Shown: in pieces, positions 49,904-61,359 of the stretch
Layout of the letters: the number at the start of each line of letters is the position of its first letter
How positions within the stretch are numbered: position 1 is the first letter of the stretch
Assembly: GCF_001522545.3 (NCBI RefSeq)
Contig: NC_031769.1
Coordinates: 71,007,814 to 71,071,813 of the forward strand
Length of the DNA: 64,000 bases
Reading direction: 5' to 3'
Source: Parus major
Taxonomy: Eukaryota; Chordata; Aves; Passeriformes; Paridae
Program-made: the position numbers and the translations under genes
Notes under the pieces: generated by a model
Seen by the model: the letters and a program-made list of their open reading frames with translations, nothing else
Database searches by the model: none
Told to the model about the DNA's origin: nothing

Positions 49904-51207
49904 GGGATGAATGAAAACAATCACACCTAGCAGCATAATACACCTGAGCCCCTCTCTGACTACTAGGAGAAATTAGTCACATCAGATTTACATATCTAAA
50001 TTCTTCATTTTAGATTCAAATCTAAAAAAAAAAAATCTTTAGAGTTGGACTTCAGCTACTAAATACATAAAGAATACAGATGCATTTCAGCAATGGAGTG
50101 TTTTAAGTAAGTTACTGCCTCTAGGTGAGCAAAAGTTCATGTCTTTCATGAAGGGCTGATGAAATATATAATTTGAAAAATAATTATAGCATTCTGTTTT
50201 CTGTAGAAGTTTGGAATATTTACAAATATCCAGTCATCCAGGGAAGAAATTTACAATAAAAGAAGTGCAGGAAGAAGTAAATGCCAAAAAAATGGCTAAA
50301 AATATCTGCAGCTCTGAAGAAAATTCAAGAAAGTGAACATTTTTTCTGGAGATTAAAAAAATTCTTTAGTGGTGAAAACAGAATCATTTTCTTATAGTGT
50401 TAGAAATGTCTTTCTAACATCAAAAACTTCTTTAACTCTTCTCACATGACATTGCCTTAGCTTCTGAAAAAGTAAAGGTGTTGACTTACCTGATCCTCAT
50501 AATATTGGACTGAGGAATGTGAGAATTGAGATGTTGTCATGGAAGTTGCCTCCAAGGGCACTAGGAGTACCAGAAGGAAGAGGACCTGATTATTCTGTGC
50601 AAAAGGAAGATGGTGCAGAAGAGGTTAGACACACTTAATGTGGCCAGTGGGAATTTCTCCCCAGGCGTCAGAGGAATCTCCATTCCGTCCCTGACACCAC
50701 TTGGTAGTTTGAACAGTTTTCAAACATTTTCTTTCTTCAATGAACAAAATTTTCATATACTGTGCTTACTGTAGGTGTAAATGTATTTCATAAATCTCTT
50801 AGAGGGATGGAAAAACTTAACTTAGAAAATTAGATTTGAAAATATGTGATACAAATTAGAGATGGATTTATGGTGAGAGGACAGTAAATATAGTGTATGA
50901 GGAAACTCTTAACACAACTTGTAATACAATGTCTGCATTTAAAAGCAAAAAGACTGTCCAAATCTTTATTCTACTGAAAAAAAATTAATTTGCTTTCTGA
51001 ATATTTATTACAGTATGGTTGTTTGGAAAATGGAAACCATATCAAATCCAGCATTTTAATAGTTTCCTAAACTAAGCACGTATGTAATTACTCTGATTTG
51101 GGATTTCTTAAGTAATGCTAAAAAAGTAATCCTATCTGAATGATAATCATAATACCACATTCTGGTTGTATATGGCCCAGCTAGGTAAACTGAAGACATT
51201 AAATTTG
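49904..51207. other. Anonymous DNA between LTRs
   Basis: I recognise no gene or repeat. A slightly GC-richer stretch at 50490-50720 could be a worn element, but no landmark supports that. Confidence 0.45.
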
Positions 51208-51833
51208 TGTCCTGGTTTAAGGCAAATTTGGGAGGAAATTTCCAAAGGGTCCCTCTAGAAAGCAGATTCAAGCAGCCCCTCTCCCTATTGTTTTGGGAAA
51301 ACAAGCAAAGTATTCACAAGCATAAAAAATGAAAAATATTAAACAATAAAACCTCTTTCTGTTCTGAAAAGATGGCAAATTCAGAGAGAGTCCTTGTCCT
51401 GGGGTGTAGCTCGGCTCGCTCAGTCTCTTGTCAGTCCCTCCTGTGCTGGAAAATGCCGTGTCCCAGGCCTGGTGGGCCACAGGTGTGAGCTCCTGGTGTT
51501 TGTCTGGGTTTTCAGTCCAGAGCAGAGCTGATCAGCTCCAAGAAAAAAGCCACAATCTGGGGAACTTCTCTGCCTCAGCTAGCTAATAAAAACTAACTAA
51601 AAGCAAAGGTGGGCTTTCTCCCACTGTCTGAGCTGTAGACAATACAGTCCAGGAGAAGGAAAGCTGAACCTCTTATCTCTGTATTTTGAACACAGCTACT
51701 TCAGGCATTCCATTGTTTCTTCTTCTCCCCTCCTTCACTCTTGGGAACAGTCTTAAAGGTTCAGAACTTAACTTAGCAGCATAAACACAACAGATGACTG
51801 GGGACACAGGCATCATAAAGTCACCCTAGGATA
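51208..51833 (-). mobile_element. Solo ERV LTR (minus), same family as 12137-12772
   Basis: The plus strand opens TGTCCTGGTTTAAGGC and closes CACCCTAGGATA, the reverse complement of the family ends, with the terminal ACA worn to ATA. The shared core includes CAAATTCAGAGAGAGTCCTT, GTCAGTCCCTCCTGTGCTGG and CAGGCCTGGTGGGCCACAGG. A deletion of about 35-40 bp near 51290 has removed the stretch that holds AATAAA in the other copy. Flanks are ATTTG and ATTCT, so the target duplication is lost or mutated. It is older or more damaged than its partner. Confidence 0.85.
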
Positions 51834-53499
51834 ATTCTCAAATTTAATCCTGTTCAATAGGACATTTTGTATTTTCACATTTACATGTTCAGAAAAGATT
51901 TTGACTTCATCATTTCTAGTTCACTGCTGAAATTTATTTTACCATTTTTCTTAAACTGTAGCTAGTATTTTCAAAGGTGCTAAAGAAAGATAAATACTCA
52001 TTGATGTTTGGTGTTCACACACCTGACTTGTATGGGGTCTTTTTAAATTCCTGTCTTTTGATACTACAAGTTTTGTCTGCAGGTATCATAGGAGTCCTGG
52101 TGAAATCTTGAAAACCATCATAATCCTGACACCCATCATAAAGCCCCATACTTTAAACAGGGAAGTTATTTTTTTTTGTTGTTGCTGTTGTCTTGTTCTT
52201 GTTTTTTTTTTCCTGGGATCAGAAGGCATTAACTGATTGAAGTAAGTTTTAACCAAGAACAGTAAAAATAGCATTTGTGTGAGTGCTACATGAAGGAGTC
52301 CATGCATATGACCATTTCAAGTCAGCCATCATGGTAAATCACTACACAGTTTGAAAGAGATGGGAGAAGGAGGGGGAGTAGTCAAATGACATCTACAGAG
52401 CTGGGAGTATTAAGTCTAATCTCTAGCTGTAACTCTTGAGGGAATTTATGATGAGAAACAGCAGTAATTATTAAAAAGGCTTTGTAGAGTGTGGGATTAA
52501 TTTGAATGAAAAAGTGATTATGTTAGTAGAAAAAATGTGCTGAATTTCACAGTATAATATAAGCTGTCAGCTTTCTGTTATTTATTTATTTGGTTTGTTG
52601 TTTAAAATAATGCATTTTGCACTCATTTCTAGGAATAATTTAGTATATTTTATAACATCTAGTTTTTGCTGTGTTTTAGTAATGCAAATACTATAAATGC
52701 AGGTTTGCTTTAATTTCCTTTATGGATTTCTCTTTTCAATTGCTTATAACTCAAGTGAATTGAAAAGGAAAAATTCTTCACTCAGACTTCCAAGTACTGT
52801 GCAAATAGGCTTTTGACTAGTCAGGGACTTCATCCTGTAGTCTCTGCAATTGTGCTTTCTCAGAGACTTGAGCATTTGCTTTTGCTGTACACAACAGTGT
52901 TTTAATGATAGGCATATACACATAACATTCCTGGAACTCTCCTTGCATGTGTAAAAACATACAGACAAAAAAGCAAGCAGTGTTAAAACTGAATCTATGG
53001 ATATGTGCACACTTGAATAAAAGTCTTCCTTAAAAAATCTTGTGAAGGATACTTTTTCTGAAGAAAGTTAGAGGTTCGTGTTTTTCCCTACCAGTTTTAA
53101 GGCAGTGCAGAACTTCTGTTTTATTTTCCAGATGTGCTGAAGATGAATTATCTGAAAATCAGCTATTGAGAATTAAGAACGCTATTACTTTTCCTGTCTT
53201 TAAACACTCCTAGCTGCAAATACAAATAGGCAGATTCTTTTGTTGTTTTGGCATTAGAAATGGTAGACTTGGGTAACGTAGGCATAAATCAGCATTACCT
53301 TGAATCTTCATAAACAGAATTATTTACGAAAATTAAGAATAAGAATGAGCATACTCACAAACTTGTTAGCTTAATACAGTGACAAACATACCCTCATTGC
53401 ATTAAGATTCTTTTGCATAGAGCTAAAAAAGCTGAATACGTAAGAAGTAAGAAAAGTTAGGATTTGTCTCCATTTAACAGGTCCTTAGGAACACTCATT
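51834..53499. other. AT-rich anonymous DNA
   Basis: I see no gene or clear transposon. A T-rich, G-interrupted tract lies at about 52168-52213. The 88-codon minus-strand frame at 52744-53010 has no recognisable domain. Confidence 0.5.
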
Positions 53500-53704
53500 G
53501 CCCTATCTGATTCCTGTAAATTCAATTAATTTTCCCAAGCTGAGTCTGGGTTTTTTTCTGTGACAGAAAACAGTGAGTGTTCTCTCCCTCTCTCTCAACC
53601 CATGAGCCTTTCTCTCTATTTTCTCTCTCCTGTTCATTTGAGGAGGGGAGTGACAGGACAACTTAAGTGACCACCTGCAGTCCAGCCAAGGGCAAGCCAC
53701 CACC
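53500..53704 (+). mobile_element. 3' fragment of ERVL-like LTR
   Basis: The order of motifs matches the last 200 bp of the LTR family at 24735 and 57580: CCCTATCTGATT, AATTCAATTAATTTTCCCAA, AGCTGAGTCTG, CAACCCATGAGCCTTTC, TGAGGAGGGGAGTGACAGG, and an end reading GCCACCACCA. The AATAAA of the family has decayed to GTAAATT here. The rest of the LTR is missing. Confidence 0.75.
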
Positions 53705-55282
53705 AGAGAATTTCTTCTCAATGATTATTACTCCAAATGGCTATGAGAGTCAACAACAAAAACAACAACAATACAAAAAAACTTCAAACAACAAGCAAAA
53801 ACAAACAAACAAAAAAGAAAACAGAAAGAAACCACCAACAAAACAAGCCAGCTCATGAAGCACTTTAATACTGTGGAAAAAAGAAAAGATTAGGGGAAAA
53901 AAAAATCCACTTTTTGTTACACAAATGTGATTACAATTGAACAAGAGGCATAAAAATAATCTAATGTATAGATATCTTATGCTTTCAAAATAATCATGTC
54001 CAGTAGATGAGAAAGCAAAGAAAGGTGAGCAAAATATGGTGCAGAGGCTCTTTGTACATCCACCTCTTCCCTTTATTCTGCAAACACCTTCTGCAGCCTA
54101 CGGCAGAAAACTTAAAAAAACAAAAAAAGGATAGGTGAGAGTTTTTATATAATAGAGGTGACAAATATGGAGTCTTCCATACAACTTCCTGTTGGAAATA
54201 AACCCAGGTATCTTAGTCTTATATATGGAGCTAAAAGTTGTGTGATAAAGGTGGGTTTAGGCAAAAGAATGCCCAAAGAAAAGTGTAAGTGCAAGTATTG
54301 CAGCCATGATGAAATACCTGAAAATGCAAAGGCTGTACTTTCACATTGCCTTGAATCCACAGTTTGGACTCAGTCCACCATATCTGCCTCAATGCATCTA
54401 TGACGTGCACTTCTATTTGAATTTCTCCTAACAGGGAGACGTGAGCACACAGAAAACTTCCATTCTGTTTATACAAGTGTGAGTGAAATCAACTTGACTA
54501 ATTTTATTCTATGATGCTTAAACTAAATTAAACATAGGTTCTGAAGCAGTATACATATAATCTGTGATGATTTTACCTTCCTGAGACAGAATGGTTCCTC
54601 CTTTGACATTTGCAAGCTGTGCAGTGTTCCTGTAAGTCTGGAAGTGCTCTCTATGAAAATTGCCCCAAAGATATGGCATATATGGAGATATAACTCTTTA
54701 AAGTCAGCATTTGCAGAAAACAACAGTATTTTCCCAAGATAACTTAATAATTTGAAATTCTTTACAAATAAATATTTCTAAAGACTTTTTTTTCCTCTTT
54801 TCTGCTTTAAATAATAAAAAATAGAATACAGCATTCAAAAAGGAAGACATACTTGCCATAGTTCAAATACTGAATTTGTAAGGAGGCTTAAATATTAGGT
54901 AGGGGAAGGTAATTGGATACACATCTTGAGGGATTTTTATACTTTCAGACCTTTCTTAGACATCAATCAGAATTTTAGCAAGTCTCTAACAGTTCCATCC
55001 TCATCTTGCTATCAGACCTACTTCCTCTTCTTCAGCTACAGCTTCTTCCCCTTGAGCAGAATTTTTCACTTTCATTTTGAAGCTTAAAAATTCAATGCCT
55101 TACTTTCATTTATCTTCTGTCCCACCAGAAGTACTTCCTGTTATTTATTTATTTAGTCAGTAAGTTAGTTTGTTATTTTCAATATATGTCACTGCCTTTT
55201 TCCATATTTATGAATTGCCATCTGTCTGAGTTATCACTTTTTCCTTTTATTTTCTAAGGTTCATCTTTCACTGAGATGTATC
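53705..55282. other. Non-genic DNA with A/C-rich tract
   Basis: An A/C-rich low-complexity tract runs from about 53751 to 53845. The overlapping frames at 54158-54403 (+), 54145-54360 (-) and 54231-54476 (-) have no known domain; the plus frame contains a small Cys cluster (CKCKYCSH) that is probably chance. Short (TTTA)n sequence lies near 55141-55155. Confidence 0.5.
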
Positions 55283-55972
55283 TGTTACGTCCAGATAGTA
55301 CACCAGATCAAGAAACACTAGGAAAATGTTCAGTGCAGGAGCAGTTTTTATTGTACCTGGCTGGGCCCAGGGAGGAAGGGGGGCAGGAAAAAGGGAGGGC
55401 AGGGGCAGCTGGGGACTAGTTGGTTTTTCTTGGGATTTCAGAGCAGGACACACTTTGAGCTGCCATTACTGGGAGAAGGGAGTTTGCTGTGATCCAGACA
55501 GTTTCTTTTTCTTCTGTTCTTTGTCTGTGGGCCCCTGTACCCTCAGTCCCGCTGGGATGTGCTGCGGGGCCGTCCACTGCCACGGAGCTTGATACACCTC
55601 TTCCACCAGCCTGGGATCTCAGCTCATCCCTGCTGTTCCAGCCGACTGTTCCTCAGAGCCCTGCAGGAGCACCAGGACTGACTGCCCGAGGGGTTTGTGA
55701 AAACAAAGCCTCTCCTCCATCCCTTCCTGTCTCAGCCGAGAAAGCTGTCACGGGGTCCCTGGTTCTGTTTTCTTGCTAATACTGTAGTTATTGTTGTTTG
55801 TTTGCCTTGTTATACATACTAGTAAAGAGCTGTTATTCCTATCCCCAGATGTCTCCCTGAGAGCCCTTGATTTCAAAATTGTAGTAATTTGGAGAGAGGG
55901 GGGTTTATATTTTTTTCATTCCAAGGGAGGCTCCTGCCCTCCTAGCAGACACCTCTCTTCTAAACCAAGACA
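55283..55972 (+). mobile_element. ERV LTR ending AACCAAGACA
   Basis: I recognise the right part from a passerine LTR family: TACTAGTAAAGAGCTGTTAT, ATTCCTATCCCCAGATGTC, CTGAGAGCCCTTGATTTC, TTCCAAGGGAGGCTCCTGCC, CTAGCAGACACCTCTCTTC, ending AAACCAAGACA at 55972. The upstream half is GC-rich. Plus orientation is favoured by an AGTAAA signal (55821-55826) about 150 bp before the end, as in its neighbours. An AATAAA on the minus strand near 55346 leaves some doubt. The left end (TGTTACGTC at 55283) is provisional, and I found no target duplication. Confidence 0.65.
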
Positions 55973-56139
55973 GGCAGTCACAGAGGTAGCTTCTATGAGA
56001 AGCTGCTGGAAGCTTCCACAATTGTTATGATCTGGTTTTATCACGGAAGAGTAAAGAGAATTAATTCTCTGTGAATAAAATGGAAAGAACTTTGAAGGTT
56101 CAGAAAATCAAATGAGATTAAATGCTGATGCTGAGAGGA

Positions 56140-56505
56140 AAGGTAATGTTTTTACAAACAATTCTGTGGGTGAAGGGATGGGTGTTAACATCTTTGAAAT
56201 GGGTCTTAATGTCTATACTAAATTTGGGCAGCAGGTTTTTCTGCACAAGCCGTAACTTTGGGGTAAAATGACTGGTTCAAAAGGGGAATATATGGTAGGT
56301 GGTTCAGGAAGGCTGTACCCTCCTAGTACCTCAGTCAGTGGGAAAAGAAAGAGGCCGGGGGTTTAGGATAAAAGGAGGCTGTGCCCTCCAAAACCTCGAG
56401 AGAGAAACCGTGGGTGTGTGCCCCAGTGGATTCTTTCCCTTTATTCAAATAAAGTTGTAGGACTCCTCTGACTCCTTTTTGGACATAAACCTCTGGCATT
56501 TGTGG
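56140..56505 (+). mobile_element. Probable short ERV LTR with TATA box and poly(A) signal
   Basis: A TATA-like GATAAAAG at 56367-56374 is followed about 75 bp later by AATAAAG at 56448-56453, then a short U5-like stretch ending near CCTCTGGCA. This compact layout is typical of gammaretrovirus- or betaretrovirus-type LTRs. The ends are approximate. The sequence between it and the LTR ending at 55972 includes GAGAAGCTGCTGGAAGCTTC, which may be a piece of yet another LTR. Confidence 0.5.
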
Positions 56506-56589
56506 ATTTTCCTGGCAATGTTGAAAAACTGATATATTTTTATTTAATAGTAAAAAAGGCAATGACAGAGAGTAAGTTTAGATTAAAAG

Positions 56590-57119
56590 CACAGGATACA
56601 TTACCACCAGTCTGTGCTACTGTTGTTGCTGCTGAGACAGGATCGGGGGCAAGAAGTGTTTTTTTTATTTTTTCTGGTTTTTTCAGTTTGAAGCACCTCA
56701 CCTGCCCCTCCGGTCTCGGGAGCAGTTTGGCTGGGATGCAGTGGCCTGTCCTCCAGAATGCAGGTGCCGTGCCCCAGCGCCAAACCTCGGTCCACTGGCG
56801 GTGCTCTCACCGCAGCACGCAGGAGCCGGTGGGGGTTCCACAGCTCACTCGTGACTCCGGTCCAGGGGTACAGACTGGGGGCTCTCCCCAAGCAGGTGGT
56901 GTTGGATCCCGGGGACCTCAGGGTGTCTCGCAGCTGGGGATGGTGGCAGGGGTGGCAGGGAGGAAAAAGTCAGGGATTCTGCACCTCTCTTTCCCCTCTA
57001 CATTTTGCACCAGTTTCACCTTCCTTTTTGCGGGCCTCAAAGTGGGCTGCTCACAGTCCATCCCACATGCAGTTTTCAGGAGTTCAAGAGTGATTATGAT
57101 AAGCAGACATAATGACAAA
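56590..57119. other. CpG-rich patch of unknown origin within the LTR island
   Basis: This is one of the most CpG-dense stretches I see in the window: I count about 15 CG dinucleotides between 56640 and 57060, against almost none in the AT-rich deserts. The longest frame of the window (214 codons, 56502-57146, plus) spans it and is overlapped by 96- and 111-codon frames. None shows a domain I recognise, and the first codons of the 214-codon frame lie in LTR-like sequence. It could be a young ERV fragment, a retrocopy or a captured GC-rich host piece. Confidence 0.45.
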
Positions 57120-57580
57120 TGTGAGAAACAACCCCTCACTTTTTAAAATTTTAAAAAAGTTTACTGAACCAAAACAAGGGACTCAGTAAGGAAAAAGGGA
57201 CAGGGCTGAGTGCTTAGCTGAAGCCAGAGGCACACCGCCCACACCTCTAAAAACCCTTACATATGCTATTGGTAAACCAACCCCCTGGTAAGCCATCCCT
57301 TCCAACTGTTCTTGTGCAGATGTCACTCTTCCAACTCAGCTCCTCCTTCATCTTGCCTCTCAGAGTCTGTGCAGTCCTTTGTGCTTCAACTCTCCTGATG
57401 GTTGGAGATTGACTTTCAGCATTACAAAACTAGTATACAAAAAAAACAGATCTTAACAGAACTTCTTTCAACCTTATAACATACATTCATCATTCACGAG
57501 AGTCAACATCACATTATCCATTTATTACAACAAAGCACTTTCTGAAGTCTTTCTCTCATTATCAGGATCTTACAACCATG
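57120..57580 (-). mobile_element. Possible LTR or ERV piece, minus strand
   Basis: Read on the minus strand, a TTCAGTAAACTT signal-like motif is followed about 45 bp later by TTGTTTCTCACA, which could be an LTR end at 57120. The part towards 57580 has no recognisable coding motif. The boundaries and family are not established, and the call rests on layout alone. Confidence 0.3.
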
Positions 57581-58555
57581 CCTGGCAGTGACAATCCCTG
57601 ATGGCTCTGAAGATGGACATGCCTCTGGCCAAGTCTGGGTGAATTAGAAATGGCAGTAACCCCTCTGTGACAGCATATTTAAGAAGAAATCTAAACAAAG
57701 TTTGTGATGCAGCTGTAGTTTTCCAGTCAGAGAAGAGTAGAATGAGAATACATCAGAGTGGAACAACATGCAGACACCAAGGTCATTGAAGAAAGCTGAA
57801 GGGGGAAAGATGCTCCAGATGCCAGAGGCAAGATTTCTCTGCTGCCTGTGGTGCAGACCATGGTGAAGCAGCTGTGCCCCTGCAGCCAATCCATGAGGGA
57901 TGCAAATATTCACCTCCAGCCCATGGAGGAGCCCAGGCTGGAGTAGCTGGATGTGATCCTGTGGGAGACCTTTGGAAAGGGGGGCTGTGTTCCCAGGCTG
58001 GAGCAGCCTGTTCTTGAGGGACTGCACCCCACTGAAGAGTGACTCACACCACACTCGCAGTTTTAGCTCACAGGATGGATTGCATTGCAGCAGTTCACAG
58101 TGAGCTGCTGCTCATGAAATGACATCAACTTTGGAGAAGTTCAAAGAGAACTGTCTCTTGTGGGAGGAACCCCAAAGTGCAGTAGGGGAAGGACTCCTCT
58201 CCCTGAGTAATAGGAGAAGCCACAGGTGATGAACTGATCATAACCCCATTCCCTCTCTCCTTGCACCACTGAGGTAAGCAATAAAGCTTGGAAGGAAAGA
58301 GGGGTGGGGGGGAAGATGTTTCTGAGGGCTTATTTTTCTTCTCATTATCCTGCTGTTTTTGTTAGGACTAAATTTACTTTATATCTCTGAGATAAGCCTG
58401 TTTTGCCCTTGATGGTATTTAGCGAACAATGTCCCAATCCTTATCTTAACTCATGAACTCTTCATTATATTTTCTTCCCTCTGTCCATCTGCAGAAGAGG
58501 GTGAGCAAGTGGCTTTCATGGGTGCCTGGAGTCTGACCAGCCTCAAACAATGACA
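57580..58555 (+). mobile_element. ERVL-like LTR, the longest copy of its family here
   Basis: Ordered motifs shared with the family: GAAATGGCAGTAACCCCTCT, GTGACAGCATATTTAAG, AGATGCTCCAGATGCC, GGTGAAGCAGCTGTGCCCCT, GGCTGGAGCAGCCTGTTC, GAGGGACTGCACCCC, GAGAACTGTCTCTTGTGGGA, GGTGATGAACTGATC, GCCTGTTTTGCCCTTG, CTTATCTTAACTCATGAAC, ending CCTCAAACAATGACA at 58555. AATAAA occurs at 58280-58285; the family's later TAATAAATT has become CTAAATTT. It extends about 200 bp further 5' than the copy at 24735. Its right end abuts a truncated LTR of opposite strand. The left boundary is approximate. The 136-codon minus frame inside is chance. Confidence 0.82.
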
Positions 58556-59048
58556 CAGGCAAAAGCTGCACACACAAGCAAAGCAAAACAATCAATTCAC
58601 TATTTCCCATCAGCAGGCAGGTGTTCAGCCATCTCTAGCAAAGCAGGAATCCATCATGCCTAATGGTGACTTGGAAAGAGAAGTACCAAACTCTGAATGC
58701 TACTTCCTTATTCACCTTGCTTGCTCCTTCTTTCCTCACCTTTTATTGCTGTGGGAGCATCATATGATGTGAGATTTGCATTTACCCTTTGGGATCAGCA
58801 GTCACCTCACCTGACTCCTGGTGCACCCCCAGCCTCCTTTCTGGTGGGCAGGTATGAGGAGCAGAAAAGTTATTGACTCTGTGCAAATTATTAAATTTAT
58901 ATATTAATTATTAATTTAAATTATTAAATTTAAATATTGACTCAGCAATTACTAAAACATCCCGTTGTTATCAATGCTGTTTTGGTCACAAATCCAAAAC
59001 ATATTATCATATCAGCTTCTCTAAAGAAAATTAACTCTATACCAGACA
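58556..59048 (-). mobile_element. ERVL-like LTR, minus strand, 3'-truncated
   Basis: Read on the minus strand it starts TGTCTGGTATAGAGTTAATT and continues with TGTTTTGGATTTGTGA, GGGATGTTTTAGTAATTGCT, GGGGGTGCACCAGGAG, a CAGCAATAAAAGG TATA-type box (about 58748-58736), GGCTGAACACCTGCCTGC, GATGGGAAATAGTG and TTTGCTTTGCTTG. This is a widespread bird LTR. A block of roughly 50 bp of pure A/T (58887-58938) has been inserted. The expected R-U5 end beyond GCTTTTGCCTG is missing, cut off exactly where the plus-strand LTR ends at 58555. Confidence 0.88.
58887..58938. repeat. A/T-only insertion inside an LTR
   Basis: Fifty-two bases of only A and T, with recurring ATTATTAAATTTA units, replace a few family bases between GACTCTGTGCAA and GACTCAGCAATT. 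The A/T tract and the flanking TATTGACTC duplicate suggest slippage or a local patch repair. Confidence 0.85.
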
Positions 59049-61359
59049 AAATGTGTATATTAGCAATATGGACTGTTCCCACATTTACCCCACTGACTTA
59101 ACTGAGACAGTTTCTACAAACATACCAGAGAATAATATCTGTGGATTATCACTGGAAACATTGTCAGATGCTCAACATATTAGTAATGATATCCTGAACT
59201 GTTTACTGTGGTATGAGAAAGCTGCATGTTCCATGTGTCTGTGTTTCTAGGTTTGATGTCAGGATGGTAACAAATATAACCTTGAGATCATTTGCAGGGT
59301 GAAAGTACAGACATTCTCAATGGTGACATGTTTTCACTAACTGTGGTCAATACATATTGAAGACACATGATTTCAAGATAAGTGGCCAATTAATTGAACA
59401 ATCTGTTCTCCAACTCTTTTTATGGAAGCAAAGCACTCCTACTCACTTATTCTATCTCCATCTCAAAGCACTTTTGGGCTGCAAAAACTGTCATTAGTGT
59501 TTCTTTCTTCCTTTCAAAAAAATAAATCTTTAGTTAGTAGGGAAAGTGAACCATATACTGTGGTTTGCATTAGTCTTCAATATTAATAAGTCATTTAACA
59601 GTCATAAATAAAAGATTCAAATAAAAGCTTTTTAGATGAAAAAAAATATTGAAACTATTGTACTTTAATAATGTGACATTTCCCTAACTTTTAGCCTTGA
59701 CAGGCTTTCACGGCACTTTCCCCCTTTTTTACCAGCATAAAATAATATTCCCAGGATCACTCAAGTTTATTTAAATTTCAGTGACCAAAGTTTGATGGTC
59801 AGGTCCTCAGCTGCTTCTCAGTTGTACCAAAGCTGATATTTCACTGTATTTACTGATCCTGGAGAAAGATAGGTCCTTTTCAGATACATTATTCTTTATA
59901 TTTATGGACACATAGAGAGAAAACAAGCTTAAACTGAAGTTAAACAGGGTGCTGTTTATCTTCAAGAGAAGAAAATTAATTGTTCACCACACCATAGATT
60001 GCATTGTCCTTAATTTGGGACTAAACCATTCAGCAGGTTGTATAAGCAACATTATCCTTGAATGCAAAGTTGCTGACTCCAGAGTGTCACTCTGGAAGTT
60101 GAGCTGTAACAGTCAGGAGGGGTATTGAGAAGAGAGCCTCTTGGACTTACATTTTTTCTCTCAGGAAATTCCATATCTAAGGACACCTCTCTGACATAGC
60201 ATGGTTTATTATGTTACATTATGTAACTTTTAGCACATGGTAGGAAGAGAGATAACTTTAGTTATTCTCTAATCTTTCTGTCTCTGTCTAGCCAGGTACA
60301 AAAAATTAGAAATTAAAGTCAAATTATTGCAATATTACTCAACTCAGTGCCTAATCAAAAGTTTAAATAGATGGAAAATGTTTTTATATTTGGCCACATA
60401 TGGAGAAAGATGTAAAATACAATCTGTTTGCCTTTCTGTCTTATTTCACTGTCATCATTGTGGCATGAATGTCAAATGTTATGTCAATGTGCTTCACTTC
60501 GGTAAACACAGTCTCCAGTGGATAAAATTTTAATACTATGTGCAGGTGCCAGTATTTTACAGGTGACTGCTGCTGTATCATCATCATTGAAGTCAATCAG
60601 AATTGTTTTCCCACTCCGATAATTCAGTTCTTAATGAGTTCATGGCCAGCAAAAACAAATGTTTGAGATGGAGCATGAGATAGAATATGACACTTATGAC
60701 TGTTGAGCCTTCCCGTTACAACATCTCATGTCTGAGACCTTGAATTAGAAAAATTAATACTGAGTGCAGTTTGAACAGAAGTAGAGCAGTTCATTATGAT
60801 ACTCACTATGGGATGAATTTTGAAAGCTTGCCAAAGCTATTCCAGCTTGAGCAAGCAGTGAGCAAAATGATACATCATTTACACTGCCCACAAAATCCCA
60901 GGAAAATGACAGTTTTCAATTGCATTCAAATGGTTCGCATCCAGCCCAGAGTACACCAAACAAAGACGATATAGATAGTGTTGTATTTTTCTTACATGAG
61001 AGGTGAAGGACTTTCATAACTTATTATGTGAATTAAAACCAAATAATAAATTTAATTGTTTGAGCAAATTTTTCATTAAGGAGATAACTATAGAAATTCT
61101 TGCACCATTTATTACTATTTTTGCATATGTATGTCCTAATAAAAAGTTGCATTGCTTTTTTTATTTCCCCATATGGTAATACAATTGTGGAACTAACAGG
61201 TGCAGTATAGAAAAGAAGGAACCAAAAACTCTATGCTTTTGGTCCTTGAGCTCTTGAAATAAAAGAGAGTTGTGAAAACTATTCAGTAGTGCTTTTAGTG
61301 GTAAGATAATTGTCTAAATATATGTTTTAAGGAAAAAGTAAAGGGAAAAAAAGAAAACG
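59049..61359. other. AT-rich anonymous DNA
   Basis: I see no gene or mobile element. Small frames (59053-59250, 60327-60533, 60771-60974) have no domains I know. Confidence 0.5.

Noticed and set aside
54158..54403. Small zinc-finger-like frame (CKCKYCSH)
   Set aside because: Only one short Cys cluster without the paired His/Cys spacing of a finger, and overlapping frames exist on the minus strand.
56502..57146. 214-codon plus-strand frame as a protein-coding gene
   Set aside because: No domain is recognisable, its start lies in LTR-like sequence, composition is biased by CpG-rich DNA, and long frames overlap on the other strand. It is kept as a finding, not as a CDS.
57644..58054. 136-codon minus-strand frame
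   Set aside because: It lies entirely in an ERVL-like LTR and runs against the LTR's own direction.
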